Source: Candidatus Babelota bacterium (GTDB taxonomy: Bacteria > Babelota > Babeliae > Babelales > Vermiphilaceae). From it: 64,000 bases of DNA. Positions 51,650 through 60,406 of the stretch are shown here, one piece after another. Positions within the stretch are counted from its first letter, which is position 1. Every line of letters starts with the position of its first letter. The notes beneath the pieces are model-generated. The model was not told where the DNA came from and made no database searches. It saw only the letters and a program-made list of their open reading frames with translations. The stretch spans positions 124,001-188,000 of the forward strand of contig RXKB01000004.1 of the NCBI GenBank assembly GCA_003963225.1, in the 5' to 3' direction. A program made the position numbers and the translations under genes.

Positions 51650-52576
51650 ATGGGAAAAATTATTCTTTTTTACAAATATGTTACTATTCAATACCCTAAA
51701 CAAATTTTTAAATGGCAAACCAAAATATGTGCAGAACTTGGACTAACTGGTCGCATTATTTTGGCAAATGAAGGCATCAATGGCACATTGGGTGGGCAAG
51801 ATGCATCTATTGAACGATACAAAAAGCTTATGTTAGAACATTCACTTTTTGGCAATATCGACTTTAAACAGAGCAAAGGCGATAGCAGCTGTTTTCCCCG
51901 TATGCAAATAAAAATAAAAGATGAAATTGTTAAACTTGGCATAGATCCAAAACAACTAAGTCCAGCGCAAGGCGGGAAACATTTGTCCCCTGAAAAAGTA
52001 CATGAGTTATTAGAAAATAAACCTGAAGATTTACTAATTTTTGATGCTCGCAATGCGTGGGAGTCTGCAATTGGCTCTTTTAAAGATGCTATCAAACCGG
52101 ATATTCAATATTTTAGACATCTGCCTTCTTATATTGATCAGCATCTTGAAACATTCAAAGCTAAAAAAGTACTCATGTATTGCACTGGCGGTGTACGTTG
52201 CGAACGAGCAACGGCTTACTTAAATACAAAAGGAGTTGCAAAAGAAATATACCAACTGGAAGGAGGAATTCATAAATATCTTGAACAGTACCCAGACGGT
52301 TTTTTTCGTGGTAAAAACTATGTCTTTGATGCACGCTTAAGCATGCATACCAATAATGACGTGTTAACTACCTGTTTATTATGCAACAACTCATGTGATA
52401 CGTATGACAACTGCGCAAACGCATCATGCAATAAGCATTTTGTATGCTGTAACAGTTGCAAGCAAAAATTCAAAAACACCTGTGGTTTGGGATGCCAGCA
52501 GCTGCTTGAGTCAGAAAAAGTTGCACCTCGCCCACCATTGCGCACAGTCAAAGTCGAACAACCACATGGTCAATAA
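51650..52576 (+). CDS. trhO: tRNA uridine hydroxylase, rhodanese family (UPF0176)
   Basis: TrhO makes 5-hydroxyuridine at position 34 of some tRNAs with oxygen. The 308-residue protein has the N-terminal acylphosphatase-like domain (GRIILANEGINGTLGG), the rhodanese domain with LLIFDARNAWES, and the catalytic Cys in MYCTGGVRCERA near residue 180. A Cys-rich C-terminal tail (CLLCNNSCDTYDNCANASC) probably binds zinc. murB follows after 15 bases. Confidence 0.93.
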   Translation: MGKIILFYKYVTIQYPKQIFKWQTKICAELGLTGRIILANEGINGTLGGQDASIERYKKLMLEHSLFGNIDFKQSKGDSSCFPRMQIKIKDEIVKLGIDPKQLSPAQGGKHLSPEKVHELLENKPEDLLIFDARNAWESAIGSFKDAIKPDIQYFRHLPSYIDQHLETFKAKKVLMYCTGGVRCERATAYLNTKGVAKEIYQLEGGIHKYLEQYPDGFFRGKNYVFDARLSMHTNNDVLTTCLLCNNSCDTYDNCANASCNKHFVCCNSCKQKFKNTCGLGCQQLLESEKVAPRPPLRTVKVEQPHGQ

Positions 52577-52591
52577 GAAATAATAGTTTGC

Positions 52592-53533
52592 ATGATAGAC
52601 ATTAAAGAATTGGTACCTCTGGCTGACAAAAATTGGTTCAAAACAGGCGGTAATGCTCGTTTTTTTGCGACGCCAGCATGTGCAATCACGTTTCAAGAAG
52701 CTGTTCAGTTTGCAAAAAAACGTAATCTTGAGCTTTTTTTGCTAGGCAAAGGAGCAAACATTTTAATTGCAGACGAAGGTTTTGATGGACTTGTAATTCA
52801 ACCGCAGTTAAAAGATATTTGTATTGTTAATGAAGATAACGAAACCGCTTGGGTAAAAGCAGGAGCAGGCGTAAGCCTTGACCTATTAATTAACTGGTGT
52901 TTGGATAATCATATTATAGGCCTTGAAGAATTTAGCGGCATTCCAAGCACTGTTGGCGGCGCTGTGTATATCAATTTACATTATTTTGAATTTTTACTGG
53001 AGCATTTTTTATCTTCAGCAGAAATAATAGAAGCACAAACAGGCAACCTGTTTACGGTGCAAAACGAATGGTTTAATTTTGGATACGATTATTCCACATT
53101 ACACGAACACAAACATTACCTTGCAACAGCAACTTTTAAATTAAAAAAAGTATCTTTTGAACAAGCAGCTTTTGCAAAAGGCCGAAGTGCCGAAATTATA
53201 CGCCACCGCACAAGACGGTATCCACAAAAAAACACCTGTGGATCATTTTTTAGAAATTTTCATGAGCACGAAGTTACACTGATGATAAACGATAAAAAAA
53301 TGTTGTATGTTGCCTATTACTTAGATCAACTTGGGATTAAAGGCAACTTGCACTCCGGAGGCGCTTCTGTCTCATCTCAACACGCCAACATGATTATTAA
53401 TAATGGCAATGCAACAAGTACAGACATTATTAATCTTGCACGTAGCATGCAAAAAATGGTTTTACAACAGTTTGGTATTATTCCACAACCAGAATGTCAA
53501 CTTATTGGTTTTAAAGAAAAAAGACTAATATGA
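52592..53533 (+). CDS. murB: UDP-N-acetylenolpyruvoylglucosamine reductase
   Basis: Second enzyme of UDP-MurNAc synthesis, using NADPH and FAD. The 313-residue protein has the FAD-binding motifs LGKGANILIADEGFDGLVI and VKAGAGVSLDLLINW, EEFSGIPSTVGGAVYIN, the catalytic Ser in CGSFFRN near residue 217, and the C-terminal Glu in IIPQPECQLIG. It overlaps the next gene by 4 bases (ATGA). It supplies peptidoglycan precursor for the PBP and MreC system. Confidence 0.95.
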   Translation: MIDIKELVPLADKNWFKTGGNARFFATPACAITFQEAVQFAKKRNLELFLLGKGANILIADEGFDGLVIQPQLKDICIVNEDNETAWVKAGAGVSLDLLINWCLDNHIIGLEEFSGIPSTVGGAVYINLHYFEFLLEHFLSSAEIIEAQTGNLFTVQNEWFNFGYDYSTLHEHKHYLATATFKLKKVSFEQAAFAKGRSAEIIRHRTRRYPQKNTCGSFFRNFHEHEVTLMINDKKMLYVAYYLDQLGIKGNLHSGGASVSSQHANMIINNGNATSTDIINLARSMQKMVLQQFGIIPQPECQLIGFKEKRLI

Positions 53534-54510
53534 ATAAATGTACAATATATGCATTTTACATGTTAATAAAAATGCATATATTTTCATATGGGAATTTGTT
53601 TTATAAAACAATGCCTGCACATTTGCAATTAGTGTATGGCGATCTTAAATATTGTGAAGAATTAATTATACAACTGTTTCAAAAAGAGTTTCCTGAGGTA
53701 CCAAAGCATGAATGGGAAAAAATTAAGCATATTGAACACGAAGTGAAACGCAAACTCATGTACGGTGCATCTGATCAAAAAGAACCTGCGCAAGAAGACA
53801 CAAAGCTTGCTATACCTTCTGTTGCAAGCTCTTTACAAGAATGGGAAATATATGCACAAAGTTATTTTATACATGAATGCAAAAGGTTAGGCATACATCA
53901 TGAACTTATTAAGTTTGAATGCACTGAGCTCGACATAAATTTAGGAGAAGCAGAAATCATGCATATCAAAATTGATGTAAAAAAACATTTGGCTTATCAA
54001 AATGCATCGCTACGCTTACATCAGACAATGAAACATGAACTATCACACATTACTGAAGCTCACCATAAAAAGAATATTATTATTCATGATTTAATAAGAA
54101 AATATGCTGGGATACAATTTCTACTCTATACCACATATTATGGTACAGATTCAAATTTTATAAACCTTTATAACTGTTATCGTCAAATACAAGAATTACA
54201 AGCTAATATATTGCCTGCCATACTTGATGATATTCATTTTAAAAACGTCAAACATTTTAATTTACTAGATCGTGATTATCTTCCAGAATACTCTAATACT
54301 CATCCAAATGCTGCAACTAAAATGAGATGGTTAAAAAGAATTGAAGAAGAGTCTAGCAATATAGCCAAGGAAGAAGAAAATCAAAACTCAAAACATTCAG
54401 TTAATATATTTAATTTTACTGAAGAATCAGGCAATGCAAAGCCTGCCTTAGGCTTTGCATTCATAAAAAAATATTGCTTAATTGTGAAGCGATATTTTTT
54501 TGCAAAATAG
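53530..54510 (+). CDS. M48-like metalloprotease
   Basis: A 326-residue protein with a weakly hydrophobic N-terminus that may be a signal anchor. The zinc site is TMKHELSHITEAHH (HExxH) near residue 175, a likely third ligand is in IQELQANILPAI near 220, and NTHPNAATKMRWLKRI is the HP...R segment shared with the protein at 36842. The start overlaps the murB stop (ATGA), so translation is coupled. The last 25 codons contain a strong hairpin, which suggests that the original stop may have been lost. Confidence 0.7.
   Translation: MNKCTIYAFYMLIKMHIFSYGNLFYKTMPAHLQLVYGDLKYCEELIIQLFQKEFPEVPKHEWEKIKHIEHEVKRKLMYGASDQKEPAQEDTKLAIPSVASSLQEWEIYAQSYFIHECKRLGIHHELIKFECTELDINLGEAEIMHIKIDVKKHLAYQNASLRLHQTMKHELSHITEAHHKKNIIIHDLIRKYAGIQFLLYTTYYGTDSNFINLYNCYRQIQELQANILPAILDDIHFKNVKHFNLLDRDYLPEYSNTHPNAATKMRWLKRIEEESSNIAKEEENQNSKHSVNIFNFTEESGNAKPALGFAFIKKYCLIVKRYFFAK
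54433..54461. terminator. Hairpin within the C-terminal coding region of the metalloprotease gene
   Basis: A perfect 12-bp stem (54433-54444 and 54450-54461) with loop GCCTT. It sits 50 bases before the stop codon of the gene, an odd place for a terminator. Confidence 0.5.
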
Positions 54511-54775
54511 TTTTAATTTTACACAATATTGCTTTTATATAGCTTTTACCAATGCTCAACTTTGGCTGCAAAAATTAACTCTAGCAGGTATACTCAAACT
54601 CTTCTATTGCAACAAATCAACAATGCATACTCACTTGCATTTTATGCATAAAAAAAATCAATTCACACAAAATTGATACACTTTGCAACAATTTTGCAAA
54701 AAAATTTGACCTTTGTTTAAAATAAAAATACAATGTGAATCGCAATTACATTTTTATTTCAAACAAAGGATACCT

Positions 54776-55369
54776 ATGCTAAAATATAATAAACTTTTAT
54801 TTTTTGTATTTTTAATGGGATGCATCGCAAATGCACATAGTATGCATAACAGTCATGTATTAATAACAGGAGCTATTGTTAACACATATGAATTGGCAGA
54901 TGCATACTATAATCAAATACAAGACGTAGATTTAAATAAAGACCTAGGCATGGTGCAACCTGACGACTATAGCACTGAAAAAGAAAGTATAACTGAAGAA
55001 GAAATAGATCAAATAGGTATGCAATCAAACAATAAAGAATGTATTACCCTAGAAGATAAATCAAATGTGAACATTAGTACCATACACGGAATATTAGAAA
55101 CGCAATACTTTGAATGGTTTCAAAAAAATGTACAGCCGCAAATATCAAATGATAGAATAAAAAGGGAACAATGGGTCGTAAGACAAGCAATAAGAAAGTT
55201 TAAAGAAAGCAATAATATTCAAAGAACGCATACTAAAAAACATGACGCAGAAAATATTAATTTGAATATTACAGGCAAAGAATGGAATTTCATAAAAAGA
55301 CTCTTGGATACCTATCCAGAAGTTGGAATAAGTTATATATATAAAAAATACTTAATAATAAAAATTTAA
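54776..55369 (+). CDS. Secreted protein of unknown function
   Basis: I do not recognise this 197-residue protein. A signal peptide (LLFFVFLMGCIANAHS) is followed by an acidic stretch rich in Glu and Asp (residues about 50-95) and a helical part with ETQYFEWFQKNVQPQI. The ATG at 54776 follows AAAGGATACCT, nearly the same signal as at the first gene of the window. The long gap before it (265 bases) is AT-rich and empty. A strong hairpin follows it. Confidence 0.65.
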   Translation: MLKYNKLLFFVFLMGCIANAHSMHNSHVLITGAIVNTYELADAYYNQIQDVDLNKDLGMVQPDDYSTEKESITEEEIDQIGMQSNNKECITLEDKSNVNISTIHGILETQYFEWFQKNVQPQISNDRIKREQWVVRQAIRKFKESNNIQRTHTKKHDAENINLNITGKEWNFIKRLLDTYPEVGISYIYKKYLIIKI

Positions 55370-55408
55370 ATTGAAAAGCATTTTAAGAAAACAGTATTTT
55401 TATATTTT

Positions 55409-55460
55409 ATTGAAAAGAGGTTACTGAATATTCTAAAATATTCAGTAACCTCTTTTCAAT
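55409..55460. terminator. Perfect 24-bp hairpin between two secreted protein genes
   Basis: Arms 55409-55432 and 55437-55460 are fully complementary around the loop CTAA. The right arm ends just before the AAGGAA ribosome binding site of the next gene, so the stem could both stop the upstream message and affect translation of the next gene. Confidence 0.75.
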
Positions 55461-55471
55461 AAGGAATTTGA

Positions 55472-55819
55472 ATGCTTAATCAAATCAAAACTATCACACT
55501 ATTGCTACTTATAACTTCACAAAGTCATTTATTAAGTATGGCAACATGCTATATTAATAATAAGACAAATCAAGATCTTGAAGTAATATTTAAGTATGAA
55601 GGACATGGCAAAGTAGAAGAACAAAAAATAACTCTTAAACCTAATGAATCAAAAGAGTATGCTGGCTTTATCCCTGGATGCTTACTGACTAGCATCACAT
55701 GTTCTACCGTTGCAAATAATACAACAAATAAACAAACTGCTATTATAAAAAATCAGTACGGCAATTTTGATATTACGTTTAGCAATGGATTTTTAACAGT
55801 TAATCAAGCCAATTATTAA
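55472..55819 (+). CDS. Small secreted protein of unknown function
   Basis: A 115-residue protein with a signal peptide (ITLLLLITSQSHLLSMA) and a compact beta-rich mature part of about 90 residues (LEVIFKYEGHGKVEEQKITL; AIIKNQYGNFDITFSNGFLTV) with three Cys. The pattern resembles a small beta-sandwich. AAGGAA precedes the ATG. Hairpins lie on both sides, so it is a single-gene unit. Confidence 0.65.
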   Translation: MLNQIKTITLLLLITSQSHLLSMATCYINNKTNQDLEVIFKYEGHGKVEEQKITLKPNESKEYAGFIPGCLLTSITCSTVANNTTNKQTAIIKNQYGNFDITFSNGFLTVNQANY

Positions 55820-55822
55820 GCA

Positions 55823-55868
55823 ACAAGAGAGCAAGCCTGGTACGCATTGACCAGGTTTGCTCTCTTGT
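55823..55868. terminator. Hairpin terminator
   Basis: A 19-bp stem with one G-T pair (55823-55841 and 55850-55868) starts 3 bases after the preceding stop. It can serve both this gene and the convergent gene ending at 55889. Confidence 0.75.
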
Positions 55869-55888
55869 ATAATATGTTTATTGCATCA

Positions 55889-57013
55889 TTAAAAAGACAC
55901 TACACATTTTATTTGTATAGCTTCATCGCCAGTAATAAGATTTTGGCCAATCTTGACATAGCATGTTGTATTTTCATCTAATGGCATAGTGACAGGCGCT
56001 TGTTTTAATAATTCATAATTAACACCCGCAGCTATTATTTTTTGTAAAATAATATAGTCGATCTCTTGTGTTCTTTTGTTGAAATAAGCCTGGAAAGTAT
56101 TTCCTAAATTTATTTTTAATGCACCTTTTAGTATTTTAAGCAATAACATATTTAATAATTTTTCAATCGCTTGTGTATATTTAGGCTCAGAAAACAAGAA
56201 ATCAATTTCGGGGACGATGTTTTTCATAGACGAAAATGCAAGTGGCCATACTGTTTGTTTAGCACCACCCATTTGCTTTATAATATCAATCATGAATAGT
56301 ACAAATTCAGGTGTCACTAAGCATGGCCCGTGCTCAAAACCTTTGAACATTTTTGGCCATTCTTCTTTAATAACCTGTTCCTTTTCTATAAATGATTGTT
56401 CGTTATACAATGCAACAGTGGGATATACGTCACGCGCTGTATACAAACCAATATTTGCTTCAAAACAAGCTATAAGCGCTTTTACAAAATCTTCATCTGA
56501 GTACTGTTCATACTTTCTAAGAAGCTCAATAAGCCGTTGCGCATTATCTGATACATATTGTTGCTTATCTTGAGAGACCTGCTGTTTAATAACCTCTACG
56601 GATGTTACAGAAACGTAATCGACCGCTTGCTGATATTCTTGATCAGAAGGTAGTTGCCATAGCTGATCAATCCCAAAAAACATATTATTATAGCTTGTTT
56701 CTGATAAAAGTAACGTTTCAAAAAAACTAACAGGCTGATCAAAAAAAGTGCTTTCAAAAGTTTTATCTTCTTCATTATATAAAAAAGAAATATTGACAGT
56801 TGGCAACAAATTGCTATTATACAATGCATATGTTCTGTCAACAAGTTGCTTAGCAATGTTGCCCTTTATTGATATTGTATCACGATCTGGCAAAACAAAA
56901 TCATGCTTCACAACTGCATCACCACCTTGGCCACTTTGTCCAAAAAGTTCTTTTTCCGTTACAAAAAACATAATTATTAACAAGATATTGTTTACACTAT
57001 TACTTCTGTACAT
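55889..57013 (-). CDS. Secreted protein of unknown function
   Basis: A 374-residue protein with a signal-like N-terminus (NNILLIIMFFVTEKELFG). The mature part is helical with aromatic residues; a Gly-rich linker (GQSGQGGDAVV) comes after the signal. I see no catalytic motif. It may be co-oriented with the large gene upstream at 57103, 90 bases away. Confidence 0.6.
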   Translation of the reverse strand: MYRSNSVNNILLIIMFFVTEKELFGQSGQGGDAVVKHDFVLPDRDTISIKGNIAKQLVDRTYALYNSNLLPTVNISFLYNEEDKTFESTFFDQPVSFFETLLLSETSYNNMFFGIDQLWQLPSDQEYQQAVDYVSVTSVEVIKQQVSQDKQQYVSDNAQRLIELLRKYEQYSDEDFVKALIACFEANIGLYTARDVYPTVALYNEQSFIEKEQVIKEEWPKMFKGFEHGPCLVTPEFVLFMIDIIKQMGGAKQTVWPLAFSSMKNIVPEIDFLFSEPKYTQAIEKLLNMLLLKILKGALKINLGNTFQAYFNKRTQEIDYIILQKIIAAGVNYELLKQAPVTMPLDENTTCYVKIGQNLITGDEAIQIKCVVSF

Positions 57014-57102
57014 ACAAAACCTTTAAAAAATGAAAAATATTATTTTTTATATTATAAAAGTGTATCATACACCCTTTAAAAAGCAATATCCATGTTTTAA
57101 TA

Positions 57103-59130
57103 TTATAATAGCAATTTATAAACAGAATTTGTTTTTGAGCAAATATTACACAATGCAATACAATTTACTTTGAAAGCCATCCATGGCATTAAATCTTTTG
57201 CATCGCCAAGCTCTACTTGTTTCATACTTTTATTTAATCTTTTCATACTTTTATTTACTCTGCAAAACTTTGGATATCTTTGATTATACATATTTAGTAT
57301 ATAACCATTTAGACTTTCTTTTGTGTCAAACAAATCAGAATGACTTTTATAATACGATTGTACATCTTGCATAAAAATTATTGGATAACTCTTTAATATA
57401 TCCTGATACAAGCTCGCTTTTATACAAAACTCTAAATTCGCCAAACTTTTATTAATATCATCAATAGTCGTACCATTTTTGAATAAACCTTGTATTAATG
57501 TATGTGCTTCATTCAAACCATTAACACTAAAATTTATTAATGATTTTGAAGAATATAAATAACAAAATAATTCTTCCATCATTTTTTTTGTAAAACTTTG
57601 AAGCGTCTCATCAAAATTGTATGCCTTCAACCTATTTTTAAGCAATGAAATATCATAGTGATGGTTGAAAAGGGCTGCTTTATTTTTTTCAATCCATGAA
57701 ACAAGAGTAGTATATTTTTCTACGTGTTCTTTATAGGTACAATATTTTTCATATGGATAAATACAGTTGTTGTCATCTAAAAACGGAACATACGGAACAT
57801 CTGAAATAGTTTGATCTTTTGCATGCCAAACTTTAACATTAATAAACTTCAATACATTTTTATACATAGTAGATGAAGTCATCCGTTTTGCAACATATGG
57901 GTCAAAAGTCTTTAAATGCAATGGATTCAATACTTTGTTATCAAAAAACTCCATCAAATGGATTAAAAGAAAATAAAAATTAGTTCGACATAAACTGACA
58001 ATGTCTTTAAAATCGGTATAGTTATCAAAAGTTTTTTCAATAACACACACACGTATATCCTCTTCTGTCAATAGATTATTATCTATATATGGCTTGCAAA
58101 AACGAATAGTTCTTTTTAAAATATCATCTTTAAAAAGATCGAGAAATTCTGGAAATACATCAACAACGTTTAAACCACTCAGCGTATTTTTACACGACTT
58201 CTTAATAGAATAATCTTTAAAAAAAGGCATTGTAAGAAAGTTTTTAAAACATAACCATACAGCATTTATTATACTTGGCCATAAACTGACAAGGTTCTCA
58301 TGCAATAGTACATATGAAGCCTCATTTGTACTATGCTCGTTTATCATTTTTTTTAAATCTTGTAAACAACACCTCAAACTATCCCTATCTTTTATACATG
58401 TAGAAGATTTTTTATACCCATCTTTTTCAAGTACAATATCCGAATTTACATATTGTAAAAGTTTATCAATGCTGCGCTCAAGTTCTTTATATAAAATTCT
58501 ATATCTATCAAAAAAATTGGTACAACCAGAGCATGCTAAAATTTTAATACTAAAAAGTGAATGCGGTTGCTGCATAGTATATAATTGTTTAAATAATAAT
58601 TCATGTTTATCAATATAAGAAAAATGTTTACAACAAGCATTTAAAAAATAACTAAACCAACTTTTTACAGTATCAGAAAAATGCACGCTTTCGTCTACAT
58701 ATTGATTTAAAAATAAACTTAAAAACTCTTTTGTAGGAAAAGCATGTTGTAATGATTCATCAAACTGATCTGTCATCCAAAATAATGCATTAACCAACTC
58801 CGAAAGAATTTTTTTTTCGTCTGGATAAAGAGAAATAAGAATTTTATTATGATTTTGGTTTATAGAAAACCATTCTTTCGCTTTATTAAAAGCTTGTTCA
58901 CACTTATAGTAATTATGATATTCATCATAATTAGGCCAATTATTTTTACTACACAAAAGACTATTGGGATGTTGCGTTTTAGCTATATTTTCTAACCGAT
59001 CAATTAATCTATCAAAAATTTCAATATTTTTTTCATTATTATCCAATTCTATTGTTTGTTCTACTCCATAAAAATATGAAAAAACACACATGCATAATAG
59101 ATACATATTTCTGGAATCTGCAATTTTCAT
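57103..59130 (-). CDS. Large secreted protein of unknown function
   Basis: A 675-residue protein with a short signal-like start (MYLLCMCVFSYFYGVEQ). The remainder is helical and rich in Lys, Asn, Tyr, Phe and Cys, without a motif I recognise. Near the C-terminus a short repeat (VNKSMKRLNKSMKQ) reflects a small tandem duplication in the DNA at about 57227-57262. It lies among other exported proteins. Possibly host-directed; no evidence beyond export and context. Confidence 0.6.
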   Translation of the reverse strand: MKIADSRNMYLLCMCVFSYFYGVEQTIELDNNEKNIEIFDRLIDRLENIAKTQHPNSLLCSKNNWPNYDEYHNYYKCEQAFNKAKEWFSINQNHNKILISLYPDEKKILSELVNALFWMTDQFDESLQHAFPTKEFLSLFLNQYVDESVHFSDTVKSWFSYFLNACCKHFSYIDKHELLFKQLYTMQQPHSLFSIKILACSGCTNFFDRYRILYKELERSIDKLLQYVNSDIVLEKDGYKKSSTCIKDRDSLRCCLQDLKKMINEHSTNEASYVLLHENLVSLWPSIINAVWLCFKNFLTMPFFKDYSIKKSCKNTLSGLNVVDVFPEFLDLFKDDILKRTIRFCKPYIDNNLLTEEDIRVCVIEKTFDNYTDFKDIVSLCRTNFYFLLIHLMEFFDNKVLNPLHLKTFDPYVAKRMTSSTMYKNVLKFINVKVWHAKDQTISDVPYVPFLDDNNCIYPYEKYCTYKEHVEKYTTLVSWIEKNKAALFNHHYDISLLKNRLKAYNFDETLQSFTKKMMEELFCYLYSSKSLINFSVNGLNEAHTLIQGLFKNGTTIDDINKSLANLEFCIKASLYQDILKSYPIIFMQDVQSYYKSHSDLFDTKESLNGYILNMYNQRYPKFCRVNKSMKRLNKSMKQVELGDAKDLMPWMAFKVNCIALCNICSKTNSVYKLLL

Positions 59131-59328
59131 TTTATAAATCCAATCACACCCAAAGTTTAAAATGTAACAATTTTTTATCCATTCATGATTTTCTCTGATA
59201 TAATTTTCTTATTAAAAATATTTTTTTAAAATAACTATAACTATATATTTAGAAGTATAGTATTTCAAGCTATTTAAAAATTCAACTGTTTTTAAAAATC
59301 AGATAAGTTATAAAATATTTTACATGCA

Positions 59329-59873
59329 ATGGGAAACTCAAGCAGTTTGTTGGATTATAATCTTTCCTATGCTATGGAAAATCTTAATCTTGTTGTGTAT
59401 TCCATTCCTGGTCAAAATGTCTTTGGAGGAAGCACTACTTATATTCAAAAAATACTAGATACCAATGCCATACCGATAATTCAGGTACTAACACCTACCT
59501 TTTTGCCAGATCTTGGTCAATTTTTTTGCCAAAGACATTTAAAAAAAGCAATAGAAAAAAAACAAGAAATATTATTATCCATGCAACATCGCAAGGCACA
59601 GCAACTATATTAAATTATTTAAGCAGCAACCCTAATACTAAAATTAAAGCAGTTATTTTAGAAACAGCATTAGCAAGTGGAAACGAATTATTTATTAAGA
59701 AGGAAAATGGCATTTATTTAAAACCGTATAAACCAGACATAAATAATTATACGCAATGTTACCAAGAACTGGTACACAAAGAAAATAAACTTTGGTATGG
59801 TAGCGTAATATTTATACTAATATCAATGTATGCATTACAAAAGTATATTTATTTTAAACATACTTTGCACTGA
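59329..59873 (+). pseudogene. Frameshifted alpha/beta-hydrolase-like gene
   Basis: The first frame (59329-59613) has NLVVYSIPGQNVFGGSTTYI and IPIIQVLTPTFLPDLGQ. The second frame continues with KKTRNIIIHATSQGTATILNYL and KIKAVILETALASGN and ends at 59873. HATSQGTA resembles the nucleophile elbow of alpha/beta hydrolases, so the two frames belong together. The break is at about 59519-59526, in a run of seven T. No signal peptide is visible. A hydrophobic helix lies near the end. A real frameshift or a sequencing error are both possible. Confidence 0.6.
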
Positions 59874-59954
59874 AGCAATTTGTATTATAGTTGCTTATTT
59901 AGTATTACTATTTTATGATTTTAAAAATAATAATACCAAAGGTAAAGGATATAT

Positions 59955-60356
59955 ATGAACAAGTTTTTTTACTATATTGTTTCACTATTCTGTTTTATGA
60001 TAATGGATGGTATATGGCTCGGTCTACTTATGAAAAATATGTATCAAACAATGCTTGGGTCAATGCTGCGGCCTTTTCAAGCATTTCAACCAGTACACGG
60101 GATTGCAACTTTGCTTGTTTGGATTTGTATTGTATCAGGCATATGGATTTTTGTTACACCATTAACGGCATACAAAACATATACCCAAACGTTTTTTTAC
60201 GGTGCTTTGTTTGGCCTACTACTGTATGGCGTGTATGAAGGAACCAATTTTGTCGTGCTAAATCAATGGCCATTATCTATTGTTATACTTGATATAGCAT
60301 GGGGCATGTTTGCCTGTGGCACGTTGAGCCTTATAATAAAAAAACTGCATAGTTAA
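59955..60356 (+). CDS. DUF2177-family membrane protein
   Basis: A 133-residue protein with four membrane spans. MDGIWLGLLMKNMYQTMLG near the start and YGVYEGTNFVVLNQWPLSIVILDIAWG are the family pattern. The function of DUF2177 is not known. AAAGGA precedes the ATG. It lies upstream of the pentose phosphate genes, probably as its own unit. Confidence 0.85.
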   Translation: MNKFFYYIVSLFCFMIMDGIWLGLLMKNMYQTMLGSMLRPFQAFQPVHGIATLLVWICIVSGIWIFVTPLTAYKTYTQTFFYGALFGLLLYGVYEGTNFVVLNQWPLSIVILDIAWGMFACGTLSLIIKKLHS

Positions 60357-60406
60357 TTTTACCAAAAATGGTACACTACAATTAATTTTTTATAGTAGTT
60401 AGCATT

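Noticed and set aside
53641..53800. Possible additional start sites inside the metalloprotease gene
   Set aside because: The ATGA overlap with murB is a standard coupled start and keeps the hydrophobic N-terminus.
56217..56573. Plus-strand frame of 118 codons
   Set aside because: It is antisense to the secreted protein gene at 55889-57013 and has no start signal.
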